64,000 nt of DNA from Seongchinamella sediminis (GTDB lineage: Bacteria > Pseudomonadota > Gammaproteobacteria > Pseudomonadales > Halieaceae). The notes below the pieces were generated by a model. It was not told the origin of the DNA and ran no database searches. It worked only from the letters and a program-made list of their open reading frames with translations. How positions within the stretch are numbered: the stretch's first letter is position 1; each line of letters opens with the position of its first letter. The position numbers and the translations under genes were made by a program. This document shows positions 19,249 to 28,051 of the stretch, piece by piece. The DNA lies in the NCBI RefSeq assembly GCF_003457605.1, contig NZ_QRAN01000006.1, positions 62,001-126,000 on the forward strand, in the 5' to 3' direction.

Positions 19249-20475
19249 TCAATGCCCGCGATCAGGGTCGGGGTCCAGCAGTTCCAGCCAGTGCCGGACC
19301 GGGGCCCGGCTCTGTTCCCCCAGGTGCAGCTGGCAGCCCACGTTGGCGGTAACGATGAGCTGCGGCTGCCCGGTCTCCAGCGCCCGCAGCTTGCGTTCGC
19401 GCAGGCGCTCGCTGCGCTCCCGCTGCAGAATCGAGTAGGTGCCGGCGGAGCCACAGCACAGGTGATCGTCGCGGGTTGCGCTGAGTTCGAAACCTGCCTC
19501 GCTGAGGATTCGCTGCACCAGCCGCGGCTGCTTCAGCCCGTGGTACTGGCTGCAGGGCGTGTGCACCGCGACCGGCCCCTGGCCGCTGTCAACGGCCAGG
19601 GCCTGCAGGTCCTCGCCGGCAAGGAGTTCCGCGGCGTCCCGGCTCAGGGAAGCGATACGCCGGGCCCTGTCGGCGTAGGCCGGATCGTGAGCCAGCAGTT
19701 GGCCGTAATCCGCCAGCAGGCTGCCGCAACCGGTGGCGCTGCTGACAATCGCCTCGGCACCGGCGTCGACGGCAGGCCACCAGGCGTCAATGTTGCGGCG
19801 CATGTTGTCCAGGCCGTCGGCGTGGGCCCCCAGGTGATAGTTGACCGCGCCGCAGCAGCCGGCGCCAGCGACGGTTTCCAGGGAGATACCCAGGCGGTCG
19901 AGAATCCGTGCCAGGGCGGCGTTGGTCGTCGGGGTGGCGGCAGCCTGCACGCAACCTTCCAGCAACAGCACGCGCCGACTGTGTACCGCCCGGGGCCGCT
20001 GTCCTGGCTGCTGCCGCGGCGGAATCTTGCCGGCCAGCGGCGCGGGTAACAGCGGCGCCAGCAGCCGGCCCAGTTGCAGCAGCCGGGAGAACAGGGCCGG
20101 GCGGGTCAGGGTGTAGCGCAACAGGGCACGAAAGCCCCGCTCTGGCAGGGGCCTGGGTACCTGCTGCTCCAGCATGCCGCGGCCGATATCGACCAGGCTG
20201 CCGTATTGCATGCCGGAAGGACAGGTGGTTTCACAGCTGCGACAGGTGAGGCAGCGATCCAGGTGGGTGCGGGTGGCACTGCTGGCCGTGCCTTCCTCCA
20301 GCAGCTGCTTGACCAGGTAGATGCGGCCGCGGGGACTGTCCCGCTCATCGGCCGTGTCCAGGTAAGTCGGGCAGGTGGCGAGGCAGAAGCCGCAGTGCAC
20401 GCAGGCACTGATCAGCTCGCTGGCGCGGGTGGCCTCGGGCTTGTCACGGTAGCTCGGGTGCAGTTCTACATGCAT
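19249..20475 (-). CDS. glcF: Glycolate oxidase iron-sulfur subunit
   Basis: A 408-residue electron-transfer subunit of membrane-associated glycolate dehydrogenase. It has two ferredoxin-type cysteine sets at the N-terminus (CVHCGFCLATCP and CLTCRSCETTCP), followed by two CCG domains (GAGCCGAVNYHLG and CCGSAGTYS) that hold further iron-sulfur centres. It is last in the glcD-glcE-glcF order, starting 3 bases after glcE. Together the subunits oxidise glycolate, a common algal exudate, to glyoxylate. Confidence 0.95.
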   Translation of the reverse strand: MHVELHPSYRDKPEATRASELISACVHCGFCLATCPTYLDTADERDSPRGRIYLVKQLLEEGTASSATRTHLDRCLTCRSCETTCPSGMQYGSLVDIGRGMLEQQVPRPLPERGFRALLRYTLTRPALFSRLLQLGRLLAPLLPAPLAGKIPPRQQPGQRPRAVHSRRVLLLEGCVQAAATPTTNAALARILDRLGISLETVAGAGCCGAVNYHLGAHADGLDNMRRNIDAWWPAVDAGAEAIVSSATGCGSLLADYGQLLAHDPAYADRARRIASLSRDAAELLAGEDLQALAVDSGQGPVAVHTPCSQYHGLKQPRLVQRILSEAGFELSATRDDHLCCGSAGTYSILQRERSERLRERKLRALETGQPQLIVTANVGCQLHLGEQSRAPVRHWLELLDPDPDRGH

Positions 20476-20478
20476 GGC

Positions 20479-21513
20479 TTACATCCAGCTGTACAGGCGG
20501 CCGGGGTTGAGTATGCCACCGGGGTCCATGGCCTGCTTGAGCCGCCGCTGCAGTTGCCGTTGCACCGGGTCGAGCTCAGCCCGTACATCCGCCTGGCGGT
20601 CGCCGCCAGCATACAGGCACAGGTGTGAACCCGGGGGCACCCGTGCCGGCCTGGCCCGCAGCCAGCGCTGGCTGCCGGCCCAGTCGATGCACTGCGCCGG
20701 CCCGTTTTCCGCCGCCGTGTGCACATTGGTCGCCAGCCGCCAGAGGGCTTGTTCGCCGGCGAAGAAGGGGTGACTGAAGTCGCGCAGCTGCTGCCACAGG
20801 TTGTCGTCCACCCGCTCGCCGCCCCAGCTGCTGGCGGTGTGCTCCACCGCGCGCCGGGCCCCCGCCAGGCGCAGGTACAGGCGGCCATCCAGCCAGCAGG
20901 CACCGGTCAGCGGTTTGGGCTGTCGGGCTTTCTCCGCCATCTGCCGCAGTGCCTCGTCGGCGCTGGTCTCAATCGCCAGGGTCAGCGTGCACTCGGGCAG
21001 TGGCAGCACCTTCAGGTGGACCTCGGTAATTGCCCCCAGGGTGCCCAGCGCGCCTGCCTGCAGGCGGGACACGTCGTAGCCCGCGACGTTTTTCATGACC
21101 TTGCCGCCAAATTCCAGCAACTCGCCCTTGCCGTTGATCAGCTGCACACCCAGCACCGCGTCGCGGACCGAGCCCAGCCAGGGGCGGGCCGGGCCGTTGA
21201 TGTTGCAGGCCAGGGTGCCGCCCAGGGTGGCCCTGCCGGCAAATGGCGGCGGGTCGAAGGGCAGGGTCTGGCCCTGCTCGGCCAGCAGCGCCTGCAGCTC
21301 GCTGACAGGGGTGCCGGCGCGGGCGCTGAGCACAAGCTCGCCGGGCTGGTAGTCGCTGACCCCCCGATAGCTGCCAAGATCCAGTTCCGCGTCGGCCCGG
21401 CATTCACGGCCGATGATCCGCGCCTTGCTGTCGCCACCGCGCAGGCGCAGGGTCTGCCCGCTGCGGTATGACTCGGCCACCTGTTGCGCCAGTTTCTGCA
21501 GTGCCTCAGCCAT
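20479..21513 (-). CDS. glcE: Glycolate oxidase FAD-binding subunit GlcE
   Basis: A 344-residue protein with the PCMH-type FAD-binding fold (TLRLRGGDSK, LPFDPPPFAGRATLGGTLAC, GKVMKNVAGYDVSRLQAGA). Its size and place between glcD and glcF identify it as GlcE. The start overlaps the glcD stop by 8 bases, indicating coupled translation. It contributes the second flavin-type subunit of the glycolate dehydrogenase complex. Confidence 0.94.
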   Translation of the reverse strand: MAEALQKLAQQVAESYRSGQTLRLRGGDSKARIIGRECRADAELDLGSYRGVSDYQPGELVLSARAGTPVSELQALLAEQGQTLPFDPPPFAGRATLGGTLACNINGPARPWLGSVRDAVLGVQLINGKGELLEFGGKVMKNVAGYDVSRLQAGALGTLGAITEVHLKVLPLPECTLTLAIETSADEALRQMAEKARQPKPLTGACWLDGRLYLRLAGARRAVEHTASSWGGERVDDNLWQQLRDFSHPFFAGEQALWRLATNVHTAAENGPAQCIDWAGSQRWLRARPARVPPGSHLCLYAGGDRQADVRAELDPVQRQLQRRLKQAMDPGGILNPGRLYSWM

Positions 21514-22945
21514 GACGGTGCCTCGCCGGCAGTGCGCGGTATTCCTGGCAGCGCTTGAGTAGGGGAATGCCCTTGCCCGGATTGAGGGTCAGCACCGGGT
21601 CGAAGGCGTGCTTGATGTCCTCGAACTGGTGCAGCTCGGCCTCGCCGAACTGGCTGGGCATCTGCGCCAGCTTTTCCAGCCCGACCCCGTGCTCGCCGGT
21701 AATGCAGCCGCCGACGGCCACCGACAGCTCGAGGATATCGGCACCAAAGCGTTCGGCGCGGGCGATCTCTTCCGGCTTGCCGCCGTCGAACATGATCAGC
21801 GGGTGCAGGTTGCCATCGCCGGCGTGAAATACGTTGGCGCAGCGCAGCCGGTAGTGTTGTGACAGGCGGGCGATTTCCTCCAGCACCCCGGACACCTGGC
21901 CGCGCGGGATAGTGCCGTCCATGCAATAGTAATCGGGACTCATCCGGCCGACCGCCGGGAAGGCCGACTTGCGGCCCTGCCACAGCAGTTGTCGCTGCGC
22001 CTCGTCGGCGGATACTGTCATCGAGGTAGCGCCGTGACCAGTGAATAGCGACTGCACCGCGGCGATGTGTTGCTCGACCTCCTGCTCGGTGCCGTCCAGT
22101 TCACAGAGCAGCAGCGCCTGCGCGTCCCGGGGATAGCCGGCGGCGACGAAATCCTCCGCGGCCTGGATGGCCAGGGCATCCATCATTTCCAGGCCCGCGG
22201 GGACTATGCCCGCGGCGATAACCGCGCCGACGGCGTCACCCGCCGCGCGCACACTGTCGAAGCCGGCCATGATAACGCGGGCCAGCTCGGGCGTGGGCAG
22301 CAGCTTCACCGTCACTTCGGTGACCACGCCCAGCAGGCCCTCGGAGCCGGTGAGCAGGGCCATCAGGTCGTAGCCCGGGCTGTCCAGGCCGCTGCTGCCG
22401 AGGGTGGTCCTGTCGCCGGCTACCGTTAACAATTCCAGGGACAGCAGGTTGTGCACCGTCAGCCCGTACTTGAGGCAGTGCACGCCGCCGGAGTTTTCCG
22501 CCACGTTGCCGCCGATGCTGCAGGCAATCTGGGAGGAGGGGTCGGGGCCATAATACAGTCCGTGGCCGGCGGCGGCCTGGGAAATGGCCAGGTTGCTGAC
22601 CCCCGGCTGGACCCGCGCGGTGCGCGCCACCGGGTCGACGTCGAGTATGCGGTTGAGTTTGGACAGCCCCAGCAGCACGCCCTCGGGATGGGGCATGGCG
22701 CCGGCGCACAGGCCGGTGCCGGCGCCGCGGGCTACCACCGGCACCTGGAGCCGGTGACAGCAGCGCAATACTGCCTGCGCCTGGTCGACCGTTGCCGGCA
22801 GGGCCACCAGCTGCGGCAGCTCCCGGTACAGGGAAAGCGCGTCACATTCGAAGGGGCGCTGCGATTCGCGATCCTCGATCAGGCAGTCGGCGGGCAGGAT
22901 AGCTCGCAACTGTGTCCGCAATTGTTCGCTGTCTATGGCCTTCAC
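21506..22945 (-). CDS. glcD: Glycolate oxidase catalytic FAD subunit GlcD
   Basis: A 479-residue FAD-linked 2-hydroxyacid dehydrogenase. The PCMH FAD motif VVARGAGTGLCAGAMPHPEG is followed by PDPSSQIACSIGGNVAENSG and a C-terminal FAD-oxidase domain with NVFHAGDGNLHPLI and CITGEHGVGLEK. I chose the GTG at 22945, which overlaps the stop of the preceding yjbQ-family gene (GTGA); the in-frame extension to 23242 is an antisense-like read. It heads the glcDEF block that converts glycolate to glyoxylate. Confidence 0.95.
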   Translation of the reverse strand: MKAIDSEQLRTQLRAILPADCLIEDRESQRPFECDALSLYRELPQLVALPATVDQAQAVLRCCHRLQVPVVARGAGTGLCAGAMPHPEGVLLGLSKLNRILDVDPVARTARVQPGVSNLAISQAAAGHGLYYGPDPSSQIACSIGGNVAENSGGVHCLKYGLTVHNLLSLELLTVAGDRTTLGSSGLDSPGYDLMALLTGSEGLLGVVTEVTVKLLPTPELARVIMAGFDSVRAAGDAVGAVIAAGIVPAGLEMMDALAIQAAEDFVAAGYPRDAQALLLCELDGTEQEVEQHIAAVQSLFTGHGATSMTVSADEAQRQLLWQGRKSAFPAVGRMSPDYYCMDGTIPRGQVSGVLEEIARLSQHYRLRCANVFHAGDGNLHPLIMFDGGKPEEIARAERFGADILELSVAVGGCITGEHGVGLEKLAQMPSQFGEAELHQFEDIKHAFDPVLTLNPGKGIPLLKRCQEYRALPARHRHG

Positions 22946-23400
22946 AGGTGCATAACCACTTGCCGGGTGCCACTGAAGTGGCGGTGCTCCCAGAGGTAAA
23001 TGCCCTGCCAGGTGCCCAGCATCAGTTCTCCGTGCTGGAAGGGAATGCTCAGCTGGGTCGCGGTGAGGGCTGACTTGATGTGCGCGGGCATATCGTCGGC
23101 GCCTTCCAGGGTGTGGGTGTACAGCGGATCGTTTTCCGGCACCAGCCGGTTCATCCATTGCTCCAGGTCGATGCGCGCGCTGTCGTCGTAGTTCTCCTGG
23201 ATTAACAGACTCGCCGAGGTGTGGCGGATGAACAGCGTGCACAGACCCTCGTCCCTGCCACTGTGGCTGAGCGCTTGCCGCACCGCGGGCGTAAACGCGT
23301 GCAGGCCCTGTCCAGGGACCTTGATGTCCAGTTGAGTTATCAAAATGTCACTATGAGTTCGATCGATGACCCAGTTTACCCGATTCTCCGGTTTCAGCAT
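22942..23400 (-). CDS. YjbQ family protein (UPF0047)
   Basis: About 152 residues from ATG 23400, or 133 from TTG 23343. Family features are [20 protein letters not shown] and [16 protein letters not shown], including the conserved histidines. YjbQ-type proteins have been reported to have secondary thiamine-phosphate synthase activity, but the physiological role is unclear. The homology to YjbQ begins near residue 20, so the TTG start is a real alternative; it would also leave 90 bases for promoters before the divergent yaiI-family gene instead of 33. Its stop overlaps the glcD start, so it forms the head of the glc operon here. Confidence 0.85.
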   Translation of the reverse strand: MLKPENRVNWVIDRTHSDILITQLDIKVPGQGLHAFTPAVRQALSHSGRDEGLCTLFIRHTSASLLIQENYDDSARIDLEQWMNRLVPENDPLYTHTLEGADDMPAHIKSALTATQLSIPFQHGELMLGTWQGIYLWEHRHFSGTRQVVMHL

Positions 23401-23433
23401 AAAATGTTGCCCTGGTACGCGAAGGAAAGACAC

Positions 23434-23889
23434 ATGGCGATAACAATCTGGGTGGACGCGGATGCCTGCCCGAAAGTGATCCGGGAGATCCTGTTCCGGG
23501 CGGCGAAGCGGGTGGAGCGCCCGCTGGTGCTGGTGGCGAACCATGTGATCCCGGTGCCGAATTCCCCCTGGATCAGCTGCCGGCAGGTGCCGCAGGGATT
23601 TGACGTGGCCGACAACTACATCGTGCTGCAGGTCAGCGCGGGGGACCTGGTCATTACCTCGGACATACCGCTGGCGGCGGAAGTGATCGAGAAGGGCGCC
23701 GCGGCGATTTCTCCCCGGGGTGAGCAGTTCACCGCCAACAATATCCGTCCCCGGCTCAATATGCGCGATTTCATGGAGACCATGCGCTCCAGCGGCGAGC
23801 AGGTGGGGGGCGGGCCGCAGGCTCTGGGCGACCGCGACAAAATGACCTTTGCCAATGCCCTGGACCGCTACCTGGCCAGGCATGCCTGA
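23434..23889 (+). CDS. YaiI/YqxD family protein (UPF0178, DUF188)
   Basis: A 151-residue protein starting [19 protein letters not shown], the hallmark DUF188 opening with its metal-binding-like aspartates, and continuing [18 protein letters not shown] and [11 protein letters not shown]. The fold is PIN-like; no reaction is established. AAGGA lies 7 bases before the ATG, which rules out the longer in-frame start at 23221. It diverges from the yjbQ-family gene. A TAAAAT hexamer (23401-23406 region) could be its -10 element, but a good -35 is not evident. Confidence 0.9.
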   Translation: MAITIWVDADACPKVIREILFRAAKRVERPLVLVANHVIPVPNSPWISCRQVPQGFDVADNYIVLQVSAGDLVITSDIPLAAEVIEKGAAAISPRGEQFTANNIRPRLNMRDFMETMRSSGEQVGGGPQALGDRDKMTFANALDRYLARHA

Positions 23890-23945
23890 GCATTGCGGCA
23901 GCGGCTGTGCTACTCTGCGCGCCCCTCACCACGGTTGATTAAGCC

Positions 23946-24512
23946 ATGAAACAGTCATTGGCCCGCACACTGCTGGGCTGGCTTGGCTGGACGCTGGAAG
24001 GCGCGAAGCCGGATTGCCCGCAATATGTGCTGATAGCCGCGCCCCACACCTCCAACTGGGACTTCCCCCTCATGCTGCTGTTCGCCGCCGCCTTCGACAT
24101 GAAAGTAACCTGGATGGCCAAGCACTCGCTGTTCTGGCCGCCCCTGGGCTGGTTCATGCGCGCGCTGGGCGGCATGCCGGTCAGGCGCCACCGGAATATG
24201 CGCACGGTAGACGCGATGATCGATGCTTTTTCCCAGCGGGCGGAGCTGGTGCTGGTGGTGCCCGCAGAGGGCACCCGCGCCAGGGCCGAGTACTGGAAGT
24301 CCGGTTTTTACCACATTGCCAGGCAGGCGGGGGTGCCGGTGGTGCCCTCTTTTCTAGATTTTGGCCGCAAACGCGGGGGCTTCGGTCCGCCCCTGGAGAC
24401 CACCGGCGACGTGGTCGCCGACATGGATTACCTGCGCGGGTTTTACCGCGGCATGGAGGGCAAGTTCCCGCAGCAGTTCGGCCCGATCAGGCTCAGGGAA
24501 GAGGACACCTGA
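23946..24512 (+). CDS. PlsC-like 1-acyl-glycerol-3-phosphate acyltransferase family protein
   Basis: A 188-residue acyltransferase-fold protein. The catalytic H-x4-D motif appears as HTSNWD, followed by LGGMPVRRH, the substrate-binding VPAEGTRAR block and GVPVVPSFLDFG. This version resembles the short acyltransferases often annotated near lipid or glycerophospholipid genes; the acceptor is unknown. It probably sits at the inner face of the cytoplasmic membrane although no full helix is predicted by eye. It ends 8 bases before the convergent MoxR-type gene. Confidence 0.85.
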   Translation: MKQSLARTLLGWLGWTLEGAKPDCPQYVLIAAPHTSNWDFPLMLLFAAAFDMKVTWMAKHSLFWPPLGWFMRALGGMPVRRHRNMRTVDAMIDAFSQRAELVLVVPAEGTRARAEYWKSGFYHIARQAGVPVVPSFLDFGRKRGGFGPPLETTGDVVADMDYLRGFYRGMEGKFPQQFGPIRLREEDT

Positions 24513-24520
24513 ATCTGGCC

Positions 24521-25615
24521 CTAGAAGCGGAAAGAGGCCTGCCAGCGCTGGAAAATAGTCTCCCAGACCTTGCCGTCCTTGTTCGCCACCTCGGTCTCGA
24601 AGTAGTGGTTCATGCGTTTGAGGTCGGCGACATTGTCCTTGATCGCCGCCCCCACCAGGAAGTCGGTGAAGTCCTCGGCGAGCATTTTCCCTTCCCGGTA
24701 GTAGTAGGAGTACACGCCCATGGCGTGCGCCACGGATACCGCCTCCGCGGTGGACATGACCGCCGAGGCCAGCCGGTCGGTGCTGCGCCCGTCCAGTGAC
24801 TGGCCGTTGCGCAGTTCGTGAAAAATGATCACCAGCGCCTCGATGATCTCGGCATCGGGCTTCACCTTCACGCCGGAGGCGGTCAGTGCCTTTTCCGCCT
24901 CGCGCATGACCACGCCGATCTCGTCCTCCACATTCCTGATCGGGCGGATGGTCTCGAAGTTCATCCGCCGCTTGAGCGCCGAACTCATCTCATTGACCCC
25001 GACATCCGTGGTATTGGACGTAGCCACAAGGTTGAAACCGTCACGGGCGTAGAGAATGGCGTCGTCGCCGGCCAATTCGGGGATGGTGATGGAACGCTCG
25101 GACATGATAGACAGCAGCGCATCCTGCAGCGCCGGGGAGGAGCGGGCGATCTCCTCGTAGCGGACCAGCAGGCCCTGCTCCATGCCGCGGTAGATCGGCC
25201 CGGGGATGAGCGCCTCCATGCAGGGACCTTTCGACTCCAGGATAGCGCCGTTCCAGGTGTACAGCAGCTGTTGCACGGTTGCTATCGCCCCGCCCTGGAT
25301 GATCAGGGTGGAATCGTCACAGATCGCCGCGCAAATGAGTTCCGACAGCCAGGATTTGGCGGTGCCGGGGGCGCCGACCAGCATCGCCCCGCGCTGGGTG
25401 GCGAGCGAGACAATGACCCGGGTGACAATCTCGCGGGGGGCAACAAACTTGGGTGCGATGCCGGCGTCCGCGTCGCCCAGCACGAAGGTTTCCACCCCTT
25501 TTGGCGACAGCAGCCAGCCGGGCGGTTTCGGCCACTTGTCCTGCGCCCGCAGCATGGCCAGTTCCCCGGCGTAATAGGATTCGGCCGGCAGCCGCTGAAT
25601 TGCCTTGTCCGTCAC
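24521..25615 (-). CDS. MoxR-type AAA+ ATPase paired with the methyltransferase-GspE fusion
   Basis: A 364-residue AAA+ protein with Walker A GAPGTAKS (residues 81-88), a Walker B-like LLVRYEEIARSS, sensor region NLVATSNTTDVG and arginine-rich LKRRMNFETI. It differs from the bat-operon MoxR and looks closer to the subgroup with YehL-like motifs (substituted Walker B: EE in place of DE). The GTG start directly abuts the TAA of the upstream gene (TAAGTG) with GGGGAG 8 bases ahead, so the two are translationally coupled. No VWA-domain partner gene is adjacent, which is unusual for MoxR ATPases. Confidence 0.85.
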   Translation of the reverse strand: MTDKAIQRLPAESYYAGELAMLRAQDKWPKPPGWLLSPKGVETFVLGDADAGIAPKFVAPREIVTRVIVSLATQRGAMLVGAPGTAKSWLSELICAAICDDSTLIIQGGAIATVQQLLYTWNGAILESKGPCMEALIPGPIYRGMEQGLLVRYEEIARSSPALQDALLSIMSERSITIPELAGDDAILYARDGFNLVATSNTTDVGVNEMSSALKRRMNFETIRPIRNVEDEIGVVMREAEKALTASGVKVKPDAEIIEALVIIFHELRNGQSLDGRSTDRLASAVMSTAEAVSVAHAMGVYSYYYREGKMLAEDFTDFLVGAAIKDNVADLKRMNHYFETEVANKDGKVWETIFQRWQASFRF

Positions 25616-27874
25616 TTAGCTGGCTCCCCGTTTTTCCGGCGCCATGCGATCCGAGGGCAGCACCCGCGGCAGTTCCGACAGGGGAATGGTGCCGTCGATA
25701 ACGTGATTCAGGGCACTGTCGCGCATGGTAATCAATCCCGAGTCGAGCGCCAGCGCCCGCAGCTGGGCGATGGGGTAGCGCAGGGATATCCCGGTGCGGA
25801 TCTCGCTGTTGACCTGCATGTACTCCACCACCCCAATGCGGCCTTTGGTGCCGCGGCCGCCGCAGTTCTCGCAGCCGGCCCCCTGGTAACAGCGGAAGCT
25901 GTCCGGTGTGCCCTCGGGGAACAGCTCGGCGATAATTTGCGGGTCCGGTTCGGCTTCCTGGCGGCAGTCCGGGCACACCCGCTTGGCCAGTTTCTGGGCA
26001 ATCACCGCCATCAGTTCACTGGCGACTGAATTGGCCTGCACATCCAGGTCGTAAATCCGCTGCAGTGCATCCACGGCATCGTTGGCATGCAGGGTCGAGA
26101 GCACCACGTGCCCGGTCTGGGAGGCGCGGATGGCTTCTACCGCGGTTTCGGTGTCGCGAATCTCCCCCACCAGGATGACGTCCGGATCCAGGCGCACGAA
26201 GGAACGCATGCCGTCGGCGAAGTTGAAGCCAATGTCGGGCCGGGTGTAGGTTTGCTGGATGCCGTCGATGGAGTACTCCACCGGGTCCTCGATGGTCAGC
26301 ACCTTGCGCCGGCCGTCCTTGGCCAGTTCCGTCAGGCCGGCATACAGGGTGGTGGACTTACCGGAGCCGGTGGGCCCCACGACCAGTACCAGCCCGGATG
26401 GGTTTTGCAGCATGCGCCGGTAGGAGCGCATCAGGCGGGCGCTCATGCCCAGGTCCTCGATGGCCACGATATTACCGGACTGGGGCAGCAGGCGGATAAC
26501 CACCGCTTCCCCGTGCAGCGAAGGCTGGACCTGGATCCGCAGGTCGTAGCTGATGCCGCCCGCGGTCAGCTGGGAGCGGCCACCCTGGGGCAGGCGTTTC
26601 TCGGCGATATCCATGTCGCCCCTGATCTTGATCACGTTGACCAGGCCGCGCGCCTCCTGGGGTGACAGGTGATAGTGGTTCAGGTCGTGCAGGTCACCAT
26701 CCACCCGCAGGCGGATGCGCACGTGGGACTTGTACTGCTCGATATGCAGGTCACTGGCGCCGTCACTGACCGCGTCCAGCAACAGGGCATCACAAAGCGT
26801 GATCAGATGGGCCTCGATCCGGGTTTTTTCCCGGTCCAGCAGGTCGTCATTGTCCTCTTCCGGTTCCGGCTTGGCGGCCCACAGCTGGTGGGCGTTACCC
26901 TGCAGCGAGAGCTCCACGGTCGTCCACAGGCGTTTGAAGTCATTGGGTGTGACCAGAATCTTGTTGACCTGGTCGTAGGGATACATGTGGTAGATATCGT
27001 CGACCTTGCTGTCGGGGTCATCGGTGACCACTTCCAGGGTATGGCCTGCCACCCGCAAGGGGATCAGGTGATGGCTGTCGAGAAAACTGCGGGAAAAGCC
27101 TTCCATCAGCTCCGGTTGCACCTGTGGCAGCAGGTCGTCGATGGCGGCGAAGGGCATGCCGTTTTCCTCTGCCAGCCGGCGGTACAGCGGCAGGTCCTCC
27201 ATATTCAGCTTGTCCCGCAGCACCTTGATGACCGGGAGCTTCTTGTCCCGGGCCAGTCGCCTGGCCTCGGAGAGCATGACCTGGTCCACCATGCCCATAT
27301 CCAGCAGGGTCAGCCCGGTGTCGCGGGAGAAGTCCATCATCGCCAGTTCCTTGCGCAGCGGGGTGCCCAGTTCACTGACGGTGTAGCGGGTGAGGATGAG
27401 GGTGTCGTTCTCCCCCTGTTCAATCGCCAGCAGGCGCCCCCGATCAGCGAGCTGGGCGATCAGCGGCCCCTTGTCGATGACTTTGGGTGTGGCAACGAAA
27501 ATGCGGTCGTAGGGCCCCAGCTCCGGCGCACCCTCGCTGCCGTCGGTGGTGCGCTGGATCAGGTTGCACAGCCCCAGGTCGTTGAAGCGCCGCTGGGCCT
27601 GGCGGGCCATGGCCGGGCAGATTTCCAGGGCGACTACCCGGTCGGCCAGCTTGCTGGCCAAAGCGGCCAGGTAACCAGCGCCGGTGCCGACCAGCAGTAC
27701 GTTGTGCTCCGGCCCGATGGCGGCGTGATGCAGTATTTCCGATACCGCATTGGTAGGCGGGATGCTGCGCCCGTGGACCAGCGAGGCGTCGCTCATTTCG
27801 ATGAAGTGATCTCGTGGCAGGTCGCGCATGGCGGCGGTGACCTGCGCGGCAATCGCTGGATCCTGTCGGTACAT
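25616..27874 (-). CDS. GspE/PilB-type secretion ATPase with N-terminal isoaspartyl-methyltransferase-like domain
   Basis: A 752-residue fusion. Residues 1 to about 200 resemble protein-L-isoaspartate O-methyltransferase: AMRDLPRDHFIE, then SAM motif I LLVGTGAGYLAAL near residue 62 and VVALEICPAMARQA. Residues about 200-340 form a type II secretion E N-terminal (MshEN-like) domain. Residues about 355-752 are the motor ATPase, with Walker A GPTGSGKS (500-507), Asp box TIEDPVEYSIDG, Walker B DPDVILVGEIRD, His box TGHVVLSTLHAND and a tetracysteine zinc motif (CPDC near 632, CENC near 667). AGGA precedes the ATG. It is followed directly by a MoxR-type ATPase gene. No pilin, secretin or platform gene is nearby. 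Confidence 0.9.
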   Translation of the reverse strand: MYRQDPAIAAQVTAAMRDLPRDHFIEMSDASLVHGRSIPPTNAVSEILHHAAIGPEHNVLLVGTGAGYLAALASKLADRVVALEICPAMARQAQRRFNDLGLCNLIQRTTDGSEGAPELGPYDRIFVATPKVIDKGPLIAQLADRGRLLAIEQGENDTLILTRYTVSELGTPLRKELAMMDFSRDTGLTLLDMGMVDQVMLSEARRLARDKKLPVIKVLRDKLNMEDLPLYRRLAEENGMPFAAIDDLLPQVQPELMEGFSRSFLDSHHLIPLRVAGHTLEVVTDDPDSKVDDIYHMYPYDQVNKILVTPNDFKRLWTTVELSLQGNAHQLWAAKPEPEEDNDDLLDREKTRIEAHLITLCDALLLDAVSDGASDLHIEQYKSHVRIRLRVDGDLHDLNHYHLSPQEARGLVNVIKIRGDMDIAEKRLPQGGRSQLTAGGISYDLRIQVQPSLHGEAVVIRLLPQSGNIVAIEDLGMSARLMRSYRRMLQNPSGLVLVVGPTGSGKSTTLYAGLTELAKDGRRKVLTIEDPVEYSIDGIQQTYTRPDIGFNFADGMRSFVRLDPDVILVGEIRDTETAVEAIRASQTGHVVLSTLHANDAVDALQRIYDLDVQANSVASELMAVIAQKLAKRVCPDCRQEAEPDPQIIAELFPEGTPDSFRCYQGAGCENCGGRGTKGRIGVVEYMQVNSEIRTGISLRYPIAQLRALALDSGLITMRDSALNHVIDGTIPLSELPRVLPSDRMAPEKRGAS

Positions 27875-28018
27875 TGATTTCCTGCAGCCGTCCCTGTTGA
27901 TGTCAATTATGTGCTATTGGCAGATCGGGTGGTTGAGCGAAATCAACGGACACTGCGCACAGACGGACTCAACTGTACCGTCACGCTGCCGCCCCGGGCA
28001 AGGCGGCAGTGGGGCCCC

Positions 28019-28033
28019 GCGGCATTTTGCCGC
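28019..28033 (-). terminator. Hairpin downstream of folE, terminator-like
   Basis: A perfect 6-bp stem GCGGCA/TGCCGC with a 3-base loop lies 18 bases beyond the folE stop on the minus strand and is followed by the palindrome GGGGCCCC. There is no run of T after it, so intrinsic termination would be weak. Confidence 0.35.
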
Positions 28034-28051
28034 AGGAGGGGTGCGCCGGAG

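Noticed and set aside
26669-27877. 402-codon plus-strand frame opposite the GspE fusion
   Set aside because: Shadow frame; the minus-strand protein has complete ATPase motifs.
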